Shown here piece after piece: positions 1-14,833 of a DNA stretch of 64,000 nucleotides (the stretch's first letter is position 1; each line of letters starts with the position of its first letter). Position numbers and translations under genes: made by a program. This stretch comes from Glandiceps talaboti (taxonomy: Eukaryota; Hemichordata; Enteropneusta; Spengelidae). The notes under the pieces are model-generated. The model made no database searches. It worked only from the letters and a program-made list of their open reading frames with translations, and was not told the DNA's origin. The DNA lies in the NCBI RefSeq assembly GCF_964340395.1, contig NC_135551.1:11513379-11577378 (forward strand), written 5' to 3'.

Positions 1-4
1 ATGG

Positions 5-590
5 AAATGTATAGTACTTGTATGATGGACATAATAAAATTACCTTCCATATACATGTAAATGTATAGTACTTGTATGATGGGCATAATGAAATCACCTT
101 CCATATACATGTAAATGTACAGTACTTGTATAATGGGCATAATAAAATCACCTTCCATATACATGTAAATGTACAGTACTTGTATGATGGGCATAATGAA
201 ATCACCTTCCATATACATGTAAATGTATAGTACTTGTATGATGGACATAATAAAATCACCTTCCATATACATGTAAATGTATAGTACTTGTATGATGGGC
301 ATAATGAAATCACCTTCCATATACATGTAAATGTACAGTACTTGTATAATGGACATAATAAAATCACCTTCCATATACATGTAAATGTATAGTACTTGTA
401 TGATGGGCATAATAAAGCCACCTTCCATATACATGTAAATGTACAGTACTTGTATGATGGGCATAATAAAATCACCTTCCATATACATGTAAATGTACAG
501 TACTTGTATGATGGGCATAATAAAATCACCTTCCATATACATGTAAATGTACAGTACACTTATGATGGGCATAATAAAATCATGTTTTTA
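5..590. repeat. 54-bp minisatellite, about 11 copies
   Basis: Tandem unit beginning AAATGTAYAGTACTTGTATG and ending in CCTTCCATATACATGT, with scattered substitutions. It starts at or before the window edge and lies in the LTN1 intron upstream of the first exon seen here. The period is a multiple of three, so one frame stays open by chance; I do not read it as a gene. Confidence 0.93.
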
Positions 591-693
591 ATACATTTAG
601 TAGATTTACCGATAGATGTAAGGGCAATGAATGCAGTACATGTTTATTGTAAATTAAATTTTCGTTTTGGCTATTATTATTTTTTGTCAACAG

Positions 694-880
694 ACAACCT
701 CCTGCATCATTGATGGATGTGTATAACTTGACATCAGAATACATAGATGGTATTCTAACAGACGTCAGAGTTGGAGAATGTGTCCTCATTGAAGGCTACA
801 GTGATGCTTACTACTACTCATTAGCATACTTGTTGTCATGGAAACTCTTACTAGCTTTCTTCAAAGGTGCCACTGCTGAG
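694..880 (+). CDS. LTN1 (listerin E3 ligase) internal exon
   Basis: First of eight exon blocks (the last two being alternative copies) of the 3' part of listerin, the RING-type E3 ubiquitin ligase of ribosome-associated quality control. Listerin ubiquitinates stalled nascent chains on 60S subunits in the cytosol. The exon follows a CAACAG acceptor and ends at GAG|GTATGA. It encodes a segment beginning QPPASLMDVYNL and ending FKGATAE, in the helical region ahead of the C-terminal domains. It ends in phase 0, matching the next exon. Assignment rests on being in frame with the downstream, unmistakable listerin C-terminus; this segment alone would be weak evidence. Earlier exons must lie left of the window. 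Confidence 0.7.
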
Positions 881-1618
881 GTATGACAGCTGTCTCTTGT
901 ATATCATTGTTATTTCATAGGTGATAGTGAGGACTGGTATGAGATAATGATGAAGAGAATGAAGATATTGAAATTTTGAATTAAAAAAATAATGACTTGA
1001 TGAGTGGTAGTTAAACGTATGTACTGGACTGGACTGGACTACTATTCATTAGCATATTTGTTAGAAATTACCTGAGGCCCCTATTCTGACAGGGCCTGGA
1101 GCAATTCTACATGTAAACGGCATGTACACTGCATGTACACCTCATGTACCTTTCATGTACATCGCATGTACTTTGCATATATACCACATGTACATCGCAT
1201 GTATACCACATGATAATTATAATTTTTGTACAGATCATTCCTTTTCTTTTCTGAAATCTTTATTGACTAGTTGAGAGCTCCTCATATCCCCTTCATGTAC
1301 ATCACATGTATATTGCATGTACACCTCATGTACCCTTTATGTACACTGCATGTACTTTGCATGTACAAATGTATACCACATGTACATCGCATGTATACCA
1401 CATGATAATTATAATTTTCGTACAGATCATTCCTATTCTTTTCTGATATCTTTATTGACTAGTTGAGAGCTCCTCATCTCCCCTTCATGTACACCACATG
1501 TACATCGCATGTACACCACATGTACACCACAATTTCCACAAATAATTAATATATAATTTATGTGTTCATTATACAATACAATATGGTAATACAATTTTCT
1601 TAAATCTTTATTGACTAG
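881..1618 (+). other. LTN1 intron with CATGTA-rich repeats
   Basis: The first part is unique AT-rich sequence. From about 1105 to 1540 it is dominated by imperfect CATGTACAYCGCATGTA-type repeats. Two decoy copies of the next exon's acceptor (TTTATTGACTAG followed by TTGAGAGCT) lie at about 1258-1284 and 1448-1474. No gene is seen. Confidence 0.8.
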
Positions 1619-1778
1619 TTGAGAGCTGGGTATGCTGCCTATTTCCGTCAACACAAGATGGTGACTACATTACTGAAAAACTTGTTCCGATTGATGCCAG
1701 AGACTCCTGTTACTATGGACAGAAGTACATCAAAGACAGTTAATATGTTTACTGTCCAACCTCAATTCTTTAATACAG
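1619..1778 (+). CDS. LTN1 internal exon (LFRLMPE segment)
   Basis: Acceptor TTGACTAG, donor ACAG|GTAAAG, 160 bp, entering in phase 0 and leaving in phase 1. It encodes LRAGYAAYFRQHKMV followed by a stretch containing KNLFRLMPETPV; the NLFRLMP block is what I recall as conserved in animal listerins. The reading frame is continuous with the exons on both sides once the introns are removed. The acceptor and the first nine exon bases have two upstream copies, which could compete for splicing. Confidence 0.8.
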
Positions 1779-2010
1779 GTAAAGATAAAATACTTGGTTA
1801 ATTTGATGGTCAGGGATGGAACATTTAGGTGATAGAGAGGTGTTAGATGGAAGTCTACAAATACAGCAAAGAAAGTCAATCTGTTTAATGTTCAACTTTC
1901 CTGTATAGGTGTGACAATATAGAAAGAGGAGTGATGAATTTATAGATGGTTGGGGAGGAGGGGTACTGTGTGGAGAGGAGGGGGACTGTGTGGACAGGGT
2001 GACTGTGTGG
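1779..2010 (+). other. LTN1 intron start, G-rich short repeats
   Basis: Unique sequence, then a short run of GGACTGTGTGGAGAG-type imperfect repeats at about 1940-2005, just before the large satellite. Nothing coding is seen. Confidence 0.7.
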
Positions 2011-5000
2011 AGAGAACTAGCTGTATATACTAAATTGTGAATGTAAACTTGAAATGAAAGAACTAACTGTATATACTAAATTGTGAATGTAAACTTGAAA
2101 TGAAAGAACTAGCTGTATATACTAAATTGTGAATGTAAACTTGAAAGAACTAACTGTAGATACTAAATTGTGAATGTAAACTTGAAATGAAAGAACTAAC
2201 TGTATATACTAAATTGTGAATGTAAACTTAAAATGAAAGAACTAACTGTAGATACTAAATTGTGAATGTAAACTTGAAATGAAAGAACTAGCTGTATGTA
2301 CTAAATTGTGAATGTAAACTTGAAATGAAAGAACTAACTGTACATACTAAATTGTGAATGTAAACTTAAAATGAAAGAACTAACTGTATATACTAAATTG
2401 TGAATGTAAACTTGAAATGAAAGAACTAACTGTATATACTAAATTGTGAATGTAAACTTGAAATGAAAGAACTAACTGTAGATACTAAATTGTGAATGTA
2501 AACTTAAAATGAAAGAACTAACTGTATATACTAAATTGTGAATGTAAACTTAAAATGAAAGAACTAACTGTATATACTAAATTGTGAATGTAAACTTAAA
2601 ATGAAAGAACTAACTGTATATACTAAATTGTGAATGTAAACTTAAAATGAAAGAACTAACTGTATATACTAAATTGTGAATGTAAACTTAAAATGAAAGA
2701 ACTAACTGTATATACTAAATTGTGAATGTAAACTTGAAATGAAAGAACTAGCTGTACATACTAAATTGTGAATGTAAACTTGAAATGAAAGAACTAACTG
2801 TATATACTAAATTGTGAATGTAAACTTGAAATGAAAGAACTAACTGTATATACTAAATTGTGAATGTAAACTTGAAATGAAAGAACTAGCTGTAGATACT
2901 AAATTGTGAATGTAAACTTGAAAGAACTATCTGTAGATACTAAATTGTGAATGTAAACTTGAAAGAACTATCTGTAGATACTAAATTGTGAATGTAAACT
3001 TGAAAGAACTATGTAGATACTAAATTGTGAATGTAAACTTGAAATGAAAGAACTAGCTGTAGATACTAAATTGTGAATGTAAACTTGAAATGAAAGAATT
3101 AACTGTAGATACTAAATTGTGAATGTAAACTTAAAATGAAAGAACTAACTGTATATACTAAATTGTGAATGTAAACTTGAAATGAAAGAATTAACTGTAT
3201 ATACTAAATTGTGAATGTAAACTTGAAAGAACTATCTGTAGATACTAAATTGTGAATGTAAACTTGAAAGAACTATCTGTAGATACTAAATTGTGAATGT
3301 AAACTTGAAAGAACTATCTGTAGATACTAAATTGTGAATGTAAACTTGAAATGAAAGAACTAGCTGTAGATACTAAATTGTGAATGTAAACTTGAAATGA
3401 AAGAACTATCTGTATATACTAAATTGTGAATGTAAACTTGAAATGAAAGAACTAGCTGTACATACTAAATTGTGAATGTAAACTTGAAATGAAAGAACTA
3501 GCTGTAGATACTAAATTGTGAATGTAAACTTGAAATGAAAGAACTAGCTGTAGATACTAAATTGTGAATGTAAACTTGAAATGAAAGAACTAGCTGTATA
3601 TACTAAATTGTGAATGTAAACTTGAAATGAAAGAACTAGCTATATATACTAAATTGTGAATGTAAACTTGAAATGAAAGAACTAGCTGTAGATACTAAAT
3701 TGTGAATGTAAACTTGAAATGAAAGAACTAGCTGTATATACTAAATTGTGAATGTAAACTTGAAATGAAAGAACTAGCTATATATACTAAATTGTGAATG
3801 TAAACTTGAAATGAAAGAACTAGCTGTATATACTAAATTGTGAATGTAAACTTGAAATGAAAGAACTAACTGTAGATACTAAATTGTGAATGTAAACTTG
3901 ATATAAAAGAACTAACTGTATATACTAAATTGTGAATGTAAACTTGAAATTAAAGAACTAGCTGTATATACTAAATTGTGAATGTAAACTTGAAATGAAA
4001 GAACTAACTGTAGATACTAAATTGTGAATGTAAACTTGATATAAAAGAACTAACTGTATATACTAAATTGTGAATGTAAACTTGAAATTAAAGAACTAGC
4101 TGTATATACTAAATAGTGAATGTAAACTTGAAATGAAAGAACTAACTGTAGATACTAAATTGTGAATGTAAACTTGATATAAAAGAACTATCTGTACATA
4201 CTAAATTGTGAATGTAAACTTGAAATGAAAGAACTAACTGTATATACTAAATTGTGAATGTAAACTTGAAATGAAAGAACTAGCTGTAGATACTAAATTG
4301 TGAATGTAAACTTGAAATGAAAGAACTAGCTGTATATACTAAATTGTGAATGTAAACTTGATATAAAAGAACTAACTGTATATACTAAATTGTGAATGTA
4401 AACTTGAAATGAAAGAACTAACTGTATATACTAAATTGTGAATGTAAACTTGAAATGAAAGAACTAGCTGTAGATACTAAATTGTGAATGTAAACTTGAA
4501 AGAACTATCTGTAGATACTAAATTGTGAATGTAAACTTGAAAGAACTATCTGTAGATACTAAATTGTGAATGTAAACTTGAAAGAACTATGTAGATACTA
4601 AATTGTGAATGTAAACTTGAAATGAAAGAACTAGCTGTAGATACTAAATTGTGAATGTAAACTTGAAATGAAAGAATTAACTGTAGATACTAAATTGTGA
4701 ATGTAAACTTGAAATGAAAGAACTAACTGTATATACTAAATTGTGAATGTAAACTTGAAATTAAAGAATTAACTGTATATACTAAATTGTGAATGTAAAC
4801 TTGAAAGAACTATCTGTAGATACTAAATTGTGAATGTAAACTTGAAAGAACTATCTGTAGATACTAAATTGTGAATGTAAACTTGAAAGAACTATCTGTA
4901 GATACTAAATTGTGAATGTAAACTTGAAAGAACTATGTAGATACTAAATTGTGAATGTAAACTTAAAATGAAAGAACTAACTGTATATACTAAATTGTGA

Positions 5001-8000
5001 ATGTAAACTTGAAATGAAAGAATTAACTGTATATACTAAATTGTGAATGTAAACTTGAAAGAACTATCTGTAGATACTAAATTGTGAATGTAAACTTGAA
5101 AGAACTATCTGTAGATACTAAATTGTGAATGTAAACTTGAAAGAACTATCTGTAGATACTAAATTGTGAATGTAAACTTGAAATGAAAGAACTAGCTGTA
5201 GATACTAAATTGTGAATGTAAACTTGAAATGAAAGAACTAGCTGTAGATACTAAATAGTGAATGTAAACTTGAAATGAAAGAACTAACTGTAGATACTAA
5301 ATTGTGAATGTAAACTTGAAATGAAAGAACTAACTGTATATACTAAATTGTGAATGTAAACTTGAAATGAAAGAACTAGCTGTATATACTAAATTGTGAA
5401 TGTAAACTTAAAATGAAAGAACTAACTGTAGATACTAAATTGTGAATGTAAACTTGAAATGAAAGAACTAGCTATATATACTAAATTGTGAATGTAAACT
5501 TGAAATGAAAGAACTAGCTGTAGATACTAAATTGTGAATGTAAACTTGAAATGAAAGAACTAACTGTATATACTAAATTGTGAATGTAAACTTGATATAA
5601 AAGAACTAGCTGTATATACTAAATTGTGAATGTAAACTTGAAAGAACTATCTGTAGATACTAAATTGTGAATGTAAACTTGAAAGAACTATCTGTAGATA
5701 CTAAATTGTGAATGTAAACTTGAAAGAACTATGTAGATACTAAATTGTGAATGTAAACTTGAAATGAAAGAACTAACTGTATATACTAAATTGTGAATGT
5801 AAACTTGATATAAAAGAACTAGCTGTATATACTAAATTGTGAATGTAAACTTGAAAGAACTATCTGTAGATACTAAATTGTGAATGTAAACTTGAAAGAA
5901 CTATCTGTAGATACTAAATTGTGAATGTAAACTTGAAAGAACTATGTAGATACTAAATTGTGAATGTAAACTTGAAATGAAAGAACTAGCTGTAGATACT
6001 AAATTGTGAATGTAAACTTGAAATGAAAGAATTAACTGTAGATACTAAATTGTGAATGTAAACTTGAAATGAAAGAACTAACTGTATATACTAAATTGTG
6101 AATGTAAACTTGAAATTAAAGAATTAACTGTATATACTAAATTGTGAATGTAAACTTGAAAGAACTATCTGTAGATACTAAATTGTGAATGTAAACTTGA
6201 AAGAACTATCTGTAGATACTAAATTGTGAATGTAAACTTGAAAGAACTATCTGTAGATACTAAATTGTGAATGTAAACTTGAAATGAAAGAACTAGCTGT
6301 AGATACTAAATTGTGAATGTAAACTTGAAATGAAAGAACTAGCTGTATATACTAAATTGTGAATGTAAACTTGAAATGAAAGAACTAGCTGTAGATACTA
6401 AATTGTGAATGTAAACTTGAAATGAAAGAACTAGCTGTATATACTAAATTGTGAATGTAAACTTGAAATGAAAGAACTAGCTGTATATACTAAATTGTGA
6501 ATGTAAACTTGAAATGAAAGAACTAGCTATATATACTAAATTGTGAATGTAAACTTGAAATGAAAGAACTAGCTGTAGATACTAAATTGTGAATGTAAAC
6601 TTGAAATGAAAGAACTAGCTGTATATACTAAATTGTGAATGTAAACTTGAAATGAAAGAACTAGCTGTAGATACTAAATTGTGAATGTAAACTTGAAATG
6701 AAAGAACTAGCTGTATATACTAAATTGTGAATGTAAACTTGAAATGAAAGAACTAGCTGTATATACTAAATTGTGAATGTAAACTTGAAATGAAAGAACT
6801 ATCTGTATATACTAAATTGTGAATGTAAACTTGAAATGAAAGAACTAGCTGTACATACTAAATTGTGAATGTAAACTTGAAATGAAAGAACTAGCTGTAG
6901 ATACTAAATTGTGAATGTAAACTTGAAATGAAAGAACTAGCTGTAGATACTAAATTGTGAATGTAAACTTGAAATGAAAGAACTAGCTGTATATACTAAA
7001 TTGTGAATGTAAACTTGAAATGAAAGAACTAGCTATATATACTAAATTGTGAATGTAAACTTGAAATGAAAGAACTAGCTGTAGATACTAAATTGTGAAT
7101 GTAAACTTGAAATGAAAGAACTAACTGTATATACTAAATTGTGAATGTAAACTTGATATAAAAGAACTAGCTGTATATACTAAATTGTGAATGTAAACTT
7201 GAAAGAACTATCTGTAGATACTAAATTGTGAATGTAAACTTGAAAGAACTATCTGTAGATACTAAATTGTGAATGTAAACTTGAAAGAACTATGTAGATA
7301 CTAAATTGTGAATGTAAACTTGAAATGAAAGAACTAGCTGTAGATACTAAATTGTGAATGTAAACTTGAAATGAAAGAATTAACTGTAGATACTAAATTG
7401 TGAATGTAAACTTGAAATGAAAGAACTAACTGTATATACTAAATTGTGAATGTAAACTTGAAATTAAAGAATTAACTGTATATACTAAATTGTGAATGTA
7501 AACTTGAAAGAACTATCTGTAGATACTAAATTGTGAATGTAAACTTGAAAGAACTATCTGTAGATACTAAATTGTGAATGTAAACTTGAAAGAACTATCT
7601 GTAGATACTAAATTGTGAATGTAAACTTGAAATGAAAGAACTAGCTGTAGATACTAAATTGTGAATGTAAACTTGAAATGAAAGAACTAGCTGTATATAC
7701 TAAATTGTGAATGTAAACTTGAAATGAAAGAACTAGCTGTAGATACTAAATTGTGAATGTAAACTTGAAATGAAAGAACTAGCTGTATATACTAAATTGT
7801 GAATGTAAACTTGAAATGAAAGAACTAGCTGTATATACTAAATTGTGAATGTAAACTTGAAATGAAAGAACTAGCTATATATACTAAATTGTGAATGTAA
7901 ACTTGAAATGAAAGAACTAGCTGTAGATACTAAATTGTGAATGTAAACTTGAAATGAAAGAACTAGCTGTATATACTAAATTGTGAATGTAAACTTGAAA

Positions 8001-11000
8001 TGAAAGAACTAGCTATATATACTAAATTGTGAATGTAAACTTGAAATGAAAGAACTAGCTGTATATACTAAATTGTGAATGTAAACTTGAAATGAAAGAA
8101 CTAGCTGTATATACTAAATTGTGAATGTAAACTTGAAATGAAAGAACTAGCTGTATATACTAAATTGTGAATGTAAACTTGAAATGAAAGAACTAGCTAT
8201 ATATACTAAATTGTGAATGTAAACTTGAAATGAAAGAACTAGCTGTAGATACTAAATTGTGAATGTAAACTTGAAATGAAAGAACTAGCTGTATATACTA
8301 AATTGTGAATGTAAACTTGAAATGAAAGAACTAGCTGTATATACTAAATTGTGAATGTAAACTTGAAATGAAAGAACTAGCTGTAGATACTAAATAGTGA
8401 ATGTAAACTTGAAATGAAAGAACTAACTGTAGATACTAAATTGTGAATGTAAACTTGAAATGAAAGAACTAACTGTATATACTAAATTGTGAATGTAAAC
8501 TTGAAATGAAAGAACTAGCTGTATATACTAAATTGTGAATGTAAACTTAAAATGAAAGAACTAACTGTAGATACTAAATTGTGAATGTAAACTTGAAATG
8601 AAAGAACTATCTGTAGATACTAAATTGTGAATGTAAACTTGAAAGAACTATGTAGATACTAAATTGTGAATGTAAACTTGAAATGAAAGAACTAGCTGTA
8701 GATACTAAATTGTGAATGTAAACTTGAAATGAAAGAATTAACTGTAGATACTAAATTGTGAATGTAAACTTGAAATGAAAGAACTAACTGTATATACTAA
8801 ATTGTGAATGTAAACTTGAAATTAAAGAATTAACTGTATATACTAAATTGTGAATGTAAACTTGAAAGAACTATCTGTAGATACTAAATTGTGAATGTAA
8901 ACTTGAAAGAACTAACTGTAGATACTAAATTGTGAATGTAAACTTGAAATGAAAGAACTAACTGTAGATACTAAATTGTGAATGTAAACTTGAAATGAAA
9001 GAACTAACTGTATATACTAAATTGTGAATGTAAACTTAAAATGAAAGAACTAACTGTAGATACTAAATTGTGAATGTAAACTTGAAATGAAAGAACTAGC
9101 TGTATATACTAAATTGTGAATGTAAACTTGAAATGAAAGAACTAACTGTACATACTAAATTGTGAATGTAAACTTAAAATGAAAGAACTAACTGTATATA
9201 CTAAATTGTGAATGTAAACTTGAAATGAAAGAACTAACTGTATATACTAAATTGTGAATGTAAACTTGAAATGAAAGAACTAACTGTAGATACTAAATTG
9301 TGAATGTAAACTTGAAATGAAAGAACTAACTGTATATACTAAATTGTGAATGTAAACTTAAAATGAAAGAACTAACTGTATATACTAAATTGTGAATGTA
9401 AACTTAAAATGAAAGAACTAACTGTATATACTAAATTGTGAATGTAAACTTAAAATGAAAGAACTAACTGTATATACTAAATTGTGAATGTAAACTTAAA
9501 ATGAAAGAACTAACTGTATATACTAAATTGTGAATGTAAACTTGAAATGAAAGAACTAGCTGTACATACTGAATTGTGAATGTAAACTTGAAATGAAAGA
9601 ACTAACTGTATATACTAAATTGTGAATGTAAACTTGAAATGAAAGAACTAACTGTATATACTAAATTGTGAATGTAAACTTGAAATGAAAGAACTAGCTG
9701 TAGATACTAAATTGTGAATGTAAACTTGAAAGAACTATCTGTAGATACTAAATTGTGAATGTAAACTTGAAAGAACTATCTGTAGATACTAAATTGTGAA
9801 TGTAAACTTGAAAGAACTATGTAGATACTAAATTGTGAATGTAAACTTGAAATGAAAGAACTAGCTGTAGATACTAAATTGTGAATGTAAACTTGAAATG
9901 AAAGAATTAACTGTAGATACTAAATTGTGAATGTAAACTTAAAATGAAAGAACTAACTGTATATACTAAATTGTGAATGTAAACTTGAAATGAAAGAATT
10001 AACTGTATATACTAAATTGTGAATGTAAACTTGAAAGAACTATCTGTAGATACTAAATTGTGAATGTAAACTTGAAAGAACTATCTGTAGATACTAAATT
10101 GTGAATGTAAACTTGAAAGAACTATCTGTAGATACTAAATTGTGAATGTAAACTTGAAAGAACTATGTAGATACTAAATTGTGAATGTAAACTTGAAATG
10201 AAAGAACTAGCTGTAGATACTAAATTGTGAATGTAAACTTGAAATGAAAGAATTAACTGTAGATACTAAATTGTGAATGTAAACTTGAAATGAAAGAACT
10301 AACTGTATATACTAAATTGTGAATGTAAACTTGAAATTAAAGAATTAACTGTATATACTAAATTGTGAATGTAAACTTGAAAGAACTATCTGTAGATACT
10401 AAATTGTGAATGTAAACTTGAAAGAACTATCTGTAGATACTAAATTGTGAATGTAAACTTGAAAGAACTATCTGTAGATACTAAATTGTGAATGTAAACT
10501 TGAAATGAAAGAACTAGCTGTAGATACTAAATTGTGAATGTAAACTTGAAATGAAAGAACTAGCTGTATATACTAAATTGTGAATGTAAACTTGAAATGA
10601 AAGAACTAGCTGTAGATACTAAATTGTGAATGTAAACTTGAAATGAAAGAACTAGCTGTAGATACTAAATTGTGAATGTAAACTTGAAATGAAAGAACTA
10701 GCTGTATATACTAAATTGTGAATGTAAACTTGAAATGAAAGAACTAGCTATATATACTAAATTGTGAATGTAAACTTGAAATGAAAGAACTAGCTGTAGA
10801 TACTAAATTGTGAATGTAAACTTGAAATGAAAGAACTAGCTGTATATACTAAATTGTGAATGTAAACTTGAAATGAAAGAACTAGCTATATATACTAAAT
10901 TGTGAATGTAAACTTGAAATGAAAGAACTAGCTGTATATACTAAATTGTGAATGTAAACTTGAAATGAAAGAACTAGCTGTATATACTAAATTGTGAATG

Positions 11001-14000
11001 TAAACTTGAAATGAAAGAACTAGCTGTATATACTAAATTGTGAATGTAAACTTGAAATGAAAGAACTAGCTATATATACTAAATTGTGAATGTAAACTTG
11101 AAATGAAAGAACTAGCTGTAGATACTAAATTGTGAATGTAAACTTGAAATGAAAGAACTAGCTGTATATACTAAATTGTGAATGTAAACTTGAAATGAAA
11201 GAACTAGCTGTATATACTAAATTGTGAATGTAAACTTGAAATGAAAGAACTAGCTGTAGATACTAAATAGTGAATGTAAACTTGAAATGAAAGAACTAAC
11301 TGTAGATACTAAATTGTGAATGTAAACTTGAAATGAAAGAACTAGCTATATATACTAAATTGTGAATGTAAACTTGAAATGAAAGAACTAGCTGTATATA
11401 CTAAATTGTGAATGTAAACTTGAAATGAAAGAACTAGCTGTATATACTAAATTGTGAATGTAAACTTGAAATGAAAGAACTAGCTGTATATACTAAATTG
11501 TGAATGTAAACTTGAAATGAAAGAACTAGCTATATATACTAAATTGTGAATGTAAACTTGAAATGAAAGAACTAGCTGTAGATACTAAATTGTGAATGTA
11601 AACTTGAAATGAAAGAACTAGCTGTATATACTAAATTGTGAATGTAAACTTGAAATGAAAGAACTAGCTGTATATACTAAATTGTGAATGTAAACTTGAA
11701 ATGAAAGAACTAGCTGTAGATACTAAATAGTGAATGTAAACTTGAAATGAAAGAACTAACTGTAGATACTAAATTGTGAATGTAAACTTGAAATTAAAGA
11801 ACTAGCTGTAGATACTAAATTGTGAATGTAAACTTGAAATGAAAGAACTAGCTGTAGATACTAAATTGTGAATGTAAACTTGAAATGAAAGAACTATCTG
11901 TACATGCTAAATTGTGAATGTAAACTTGAAATGAAAGAACTATCTATAGATACTAAATTGTGAATGTAAACTTGAAATGAAAGAACTAGCTGTAAAAACT
12001 AAATTGTGAATGTAAACTTGAAATGAAAGAACTAACTAGATACTAAATTGTGAATGTAAACTTGAAATGAAAGAACTATCTGTACATACTAAATTGTGAA
12101 TGTAAACTTGAAATGAAAGAACTAACTGTATATACTAAATTGTGAATGTAAACTTGAAATGAAAGAACTAGCTGTAGATACTAAATTGTGAATGTAAACT
12201 TGAAATGAAAGAACTAGCTGTATATACTAAATTGTGAATGTAAACTTGAAATGAAAGAACTAACTGTATATACTAAATTGTGAATGTAAACTTGAAATGA
12301 AAGAACTAACTGTATATACTAAATTGTGAATGTAAGCTTGAAATGAAAGAACTAACTGTATATACTAAATTGTGAATGTAAACTTGAAATTAAAGAACTA
12401 GCTGTAGATACTAAATTGTGAATGTAAACTTGATATAAAAGAACTAACTGTATATACTAAATTGTGAATGTAAACTTGAAATGAAAGAACTAACTGTATA
12501 TACTAAATTGTGAATGTAAACTTGAAATGAAAGAACTAGCTGTAGATACTAAATTGTGAATGTAAACTTGAAATGAAAGAACTATCTGTAGATACTAAAT
12601 TGTGAATGTAAACTTGAAATGAAAGAACTAACTGTAGATACTAAATTGTGAATGTAAACTTGAAATGAAAGAACTAGCTGTAGATACTAAATTGTGAATG
12701 TAAACTTGAAATGAAAGAACTAACTGTAAAAACTAAATTGTGAATGTAAACTTGAAATGAAAGAACTAGCTGTAGATACTAAATTGTGAATGTAAACTTG
12801 ATATAAAAGAACTAGCTGTAGATACTAAATTGTGAATGTAAACTTGAAATGAAAGAACTAGCTGTATATACTAAATTGTGAATGTAAACTTGAAATGAAA
12901 GAACTAGCTGTATATACTAAATTGTGAATGTAAACTTGAAATGAAAGAACTAGCTGTAGATACTAAATAGTGAATGTAAACTTGAAATGAAAGAACTAAC
13001 TGTAGATACTAAATTGTGAATGTAAACTTGAAATGAAAGAACTAGCTGTACATACTAAATTGTGAATGTAAACTTGAAATGAAAGAACTAGCTGTAGATA
13101 CTAAATTGTGAATGTAAACTTGAAATGAAAGAACTAACTGTATATACTAAATTGTGAATGTAAACTTGAAATGAAAGAACTAGCTGTTGATACTAAATTG
13201 TGAATGTAAACTTGAAATGAAAGAACTAGCTGTATATACTAAATTGTGAATGTAAACTTGAAATGAAAGAACTAGCTGTATATACTAAATTGTGAATGTA
13301 AACTTGAAATGAAAGAACTAGCTGTAGATACTAAATAGTGAATGTAAACTTGAAATGAAAGAACTAGCTGTAGATACTAAATTGTGAATGTAAACTTGAA
13401 ATTAAAGAACTAGCTGTAGATACTAAATTGTGAATGTAAACTTGAAATGAAAGAACTAGCTGTAGATACTAAATTGTGAATGTAAACTTGAAATGAAAGA
13501 ACTATCTGTACATGCTAAATTGTGAATGTAAACTTGAAATGAAAGAACTATCTATAGATACTAAATTGTGAATGTAAACTTGAAATGAAAGAACTAGCTG
13601 TAAAAACTAAATTGTGAATGTAAACTTGAAATGAAAGAACTAACTAGATACTAAATTGTGAATGTAAACTTGAAATGAAAGAACTATCTGTACATACTAA
13701 ATTGTGAATGTAAACTTGAAATGAAAGAACTAACTGTATATACTAAATTGTGAATGTAAACTTGAAATGAAAGAACTAGCTGTAGATACTAAATTGTGAA
13801 TGTAAACTTGAAATGAAAGAACTAGCTGTATATACTAAATTGTGAATGTAAACTTGAAATGAAAGAACTAACTGTATATACTAAATTGTGAATGTAAACT
13901 TGAAATGAAAGAACTAACTGTATATACTAAATTGTGAATGTAAACTTGAAATGAAAGAACTAACTGTATATACTAAATTGTGAATGTAAACTTGAAATTA

Positions 14001-14735
14001 AAGAACTAGCTGTAGATACTAAATTGTGAATGTAAACTTGATATAAAAGAACTAACTGTATATACTAAATTGTGAATGTAAACTTGAAATGAAAGAACTA
14101 ACTGTATATACTAAATTGTGAATGTAAACTTGAAATGAAAGAACTAGCTGTAGATACTAAATTGTGAATGTAAACTTGAAATGAAAGAACTATCTGTAGA
14201 TACTAAATTGTGAATGTAAACTTGAAATGAAAGAACTAACTGTAGATACTAAATTGTGAATGTAAACTTGAAATGAAAGAACTAGCTGTAGATACTAAAT
14301 TGTGAATGTAAACTTGAAATGAAAGAACTAACTGTAAAAACTAAATTGTGAATGTAAACTTGAAATGAAAGAACTAGCTGTAGATACTAAATTGTGAATG
14401 TAAACTTGATATAAAAGAACTAGCTGTAGATACTAAATTGTGAATGTAAACTTGAAATGAAAAAACTAGCTGTATATACTAAATTGTGAATGTAAACTTG
14501 AAATGAAAGAACTAGCTGTATATACTAAATTGTGAATGTAAACTTGAAATGAAAGAACTAGCTGTAGATACTAAATAGTGAATGTAAACTTGAAATGAAA
14601 GAACTAACTGTAGATACTAAATTGTGAATGTAAACTTGAAATGAAAGAACTAGCTGTAGATACTAAATTGTGAATGTAAACTTGAAATGAAAGAACTAAC
14701 TGTAAAAACTAAATTGTGAATGTAAACTTGAAATG
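2011..14735. repeat. 12.7-kb satellite of a 46-bp unit in an LTN1 intron
   Basis: Roughly 275 head-to-tail copies of an AT-rich unit that includes ACTAAATTGTGAATGTAAAC and a variable GAACTARCTGTAKATA end. Three length classes recur: 46 bp, 41 bp (lacking TGAAA) and 39 bp. Variants are not random. The combination TTGAAATTAAAGAATTAAC recurs at 4755, 6110, 7458, 8816 and 10331, and the CATGCTAA variant recurs at 11903 and 13511 with the same neighbours. This shows higher-order repeats of about 1.35 kb and 1.6 kb. No long open frame survives because the unit is not a multiple of three. The array lies wholly inside one intron. Confidence 0.97.
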
Positions 14736-14833
14736 ATTGCAAGTAGAGTTAGAGAGAGATTCTATTTTGATGAATCTTATATACCAACTTTACCAATGTT
14801 AGTTACTGACTTGTTACTCTCTCTGATCGTTAG

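Noticed and set aside
2011-14735. CRISPR-like regular array
   Set aside because: Units are directly contiguous with no unique spacers, and the context is a spliced eukaryotic gene.
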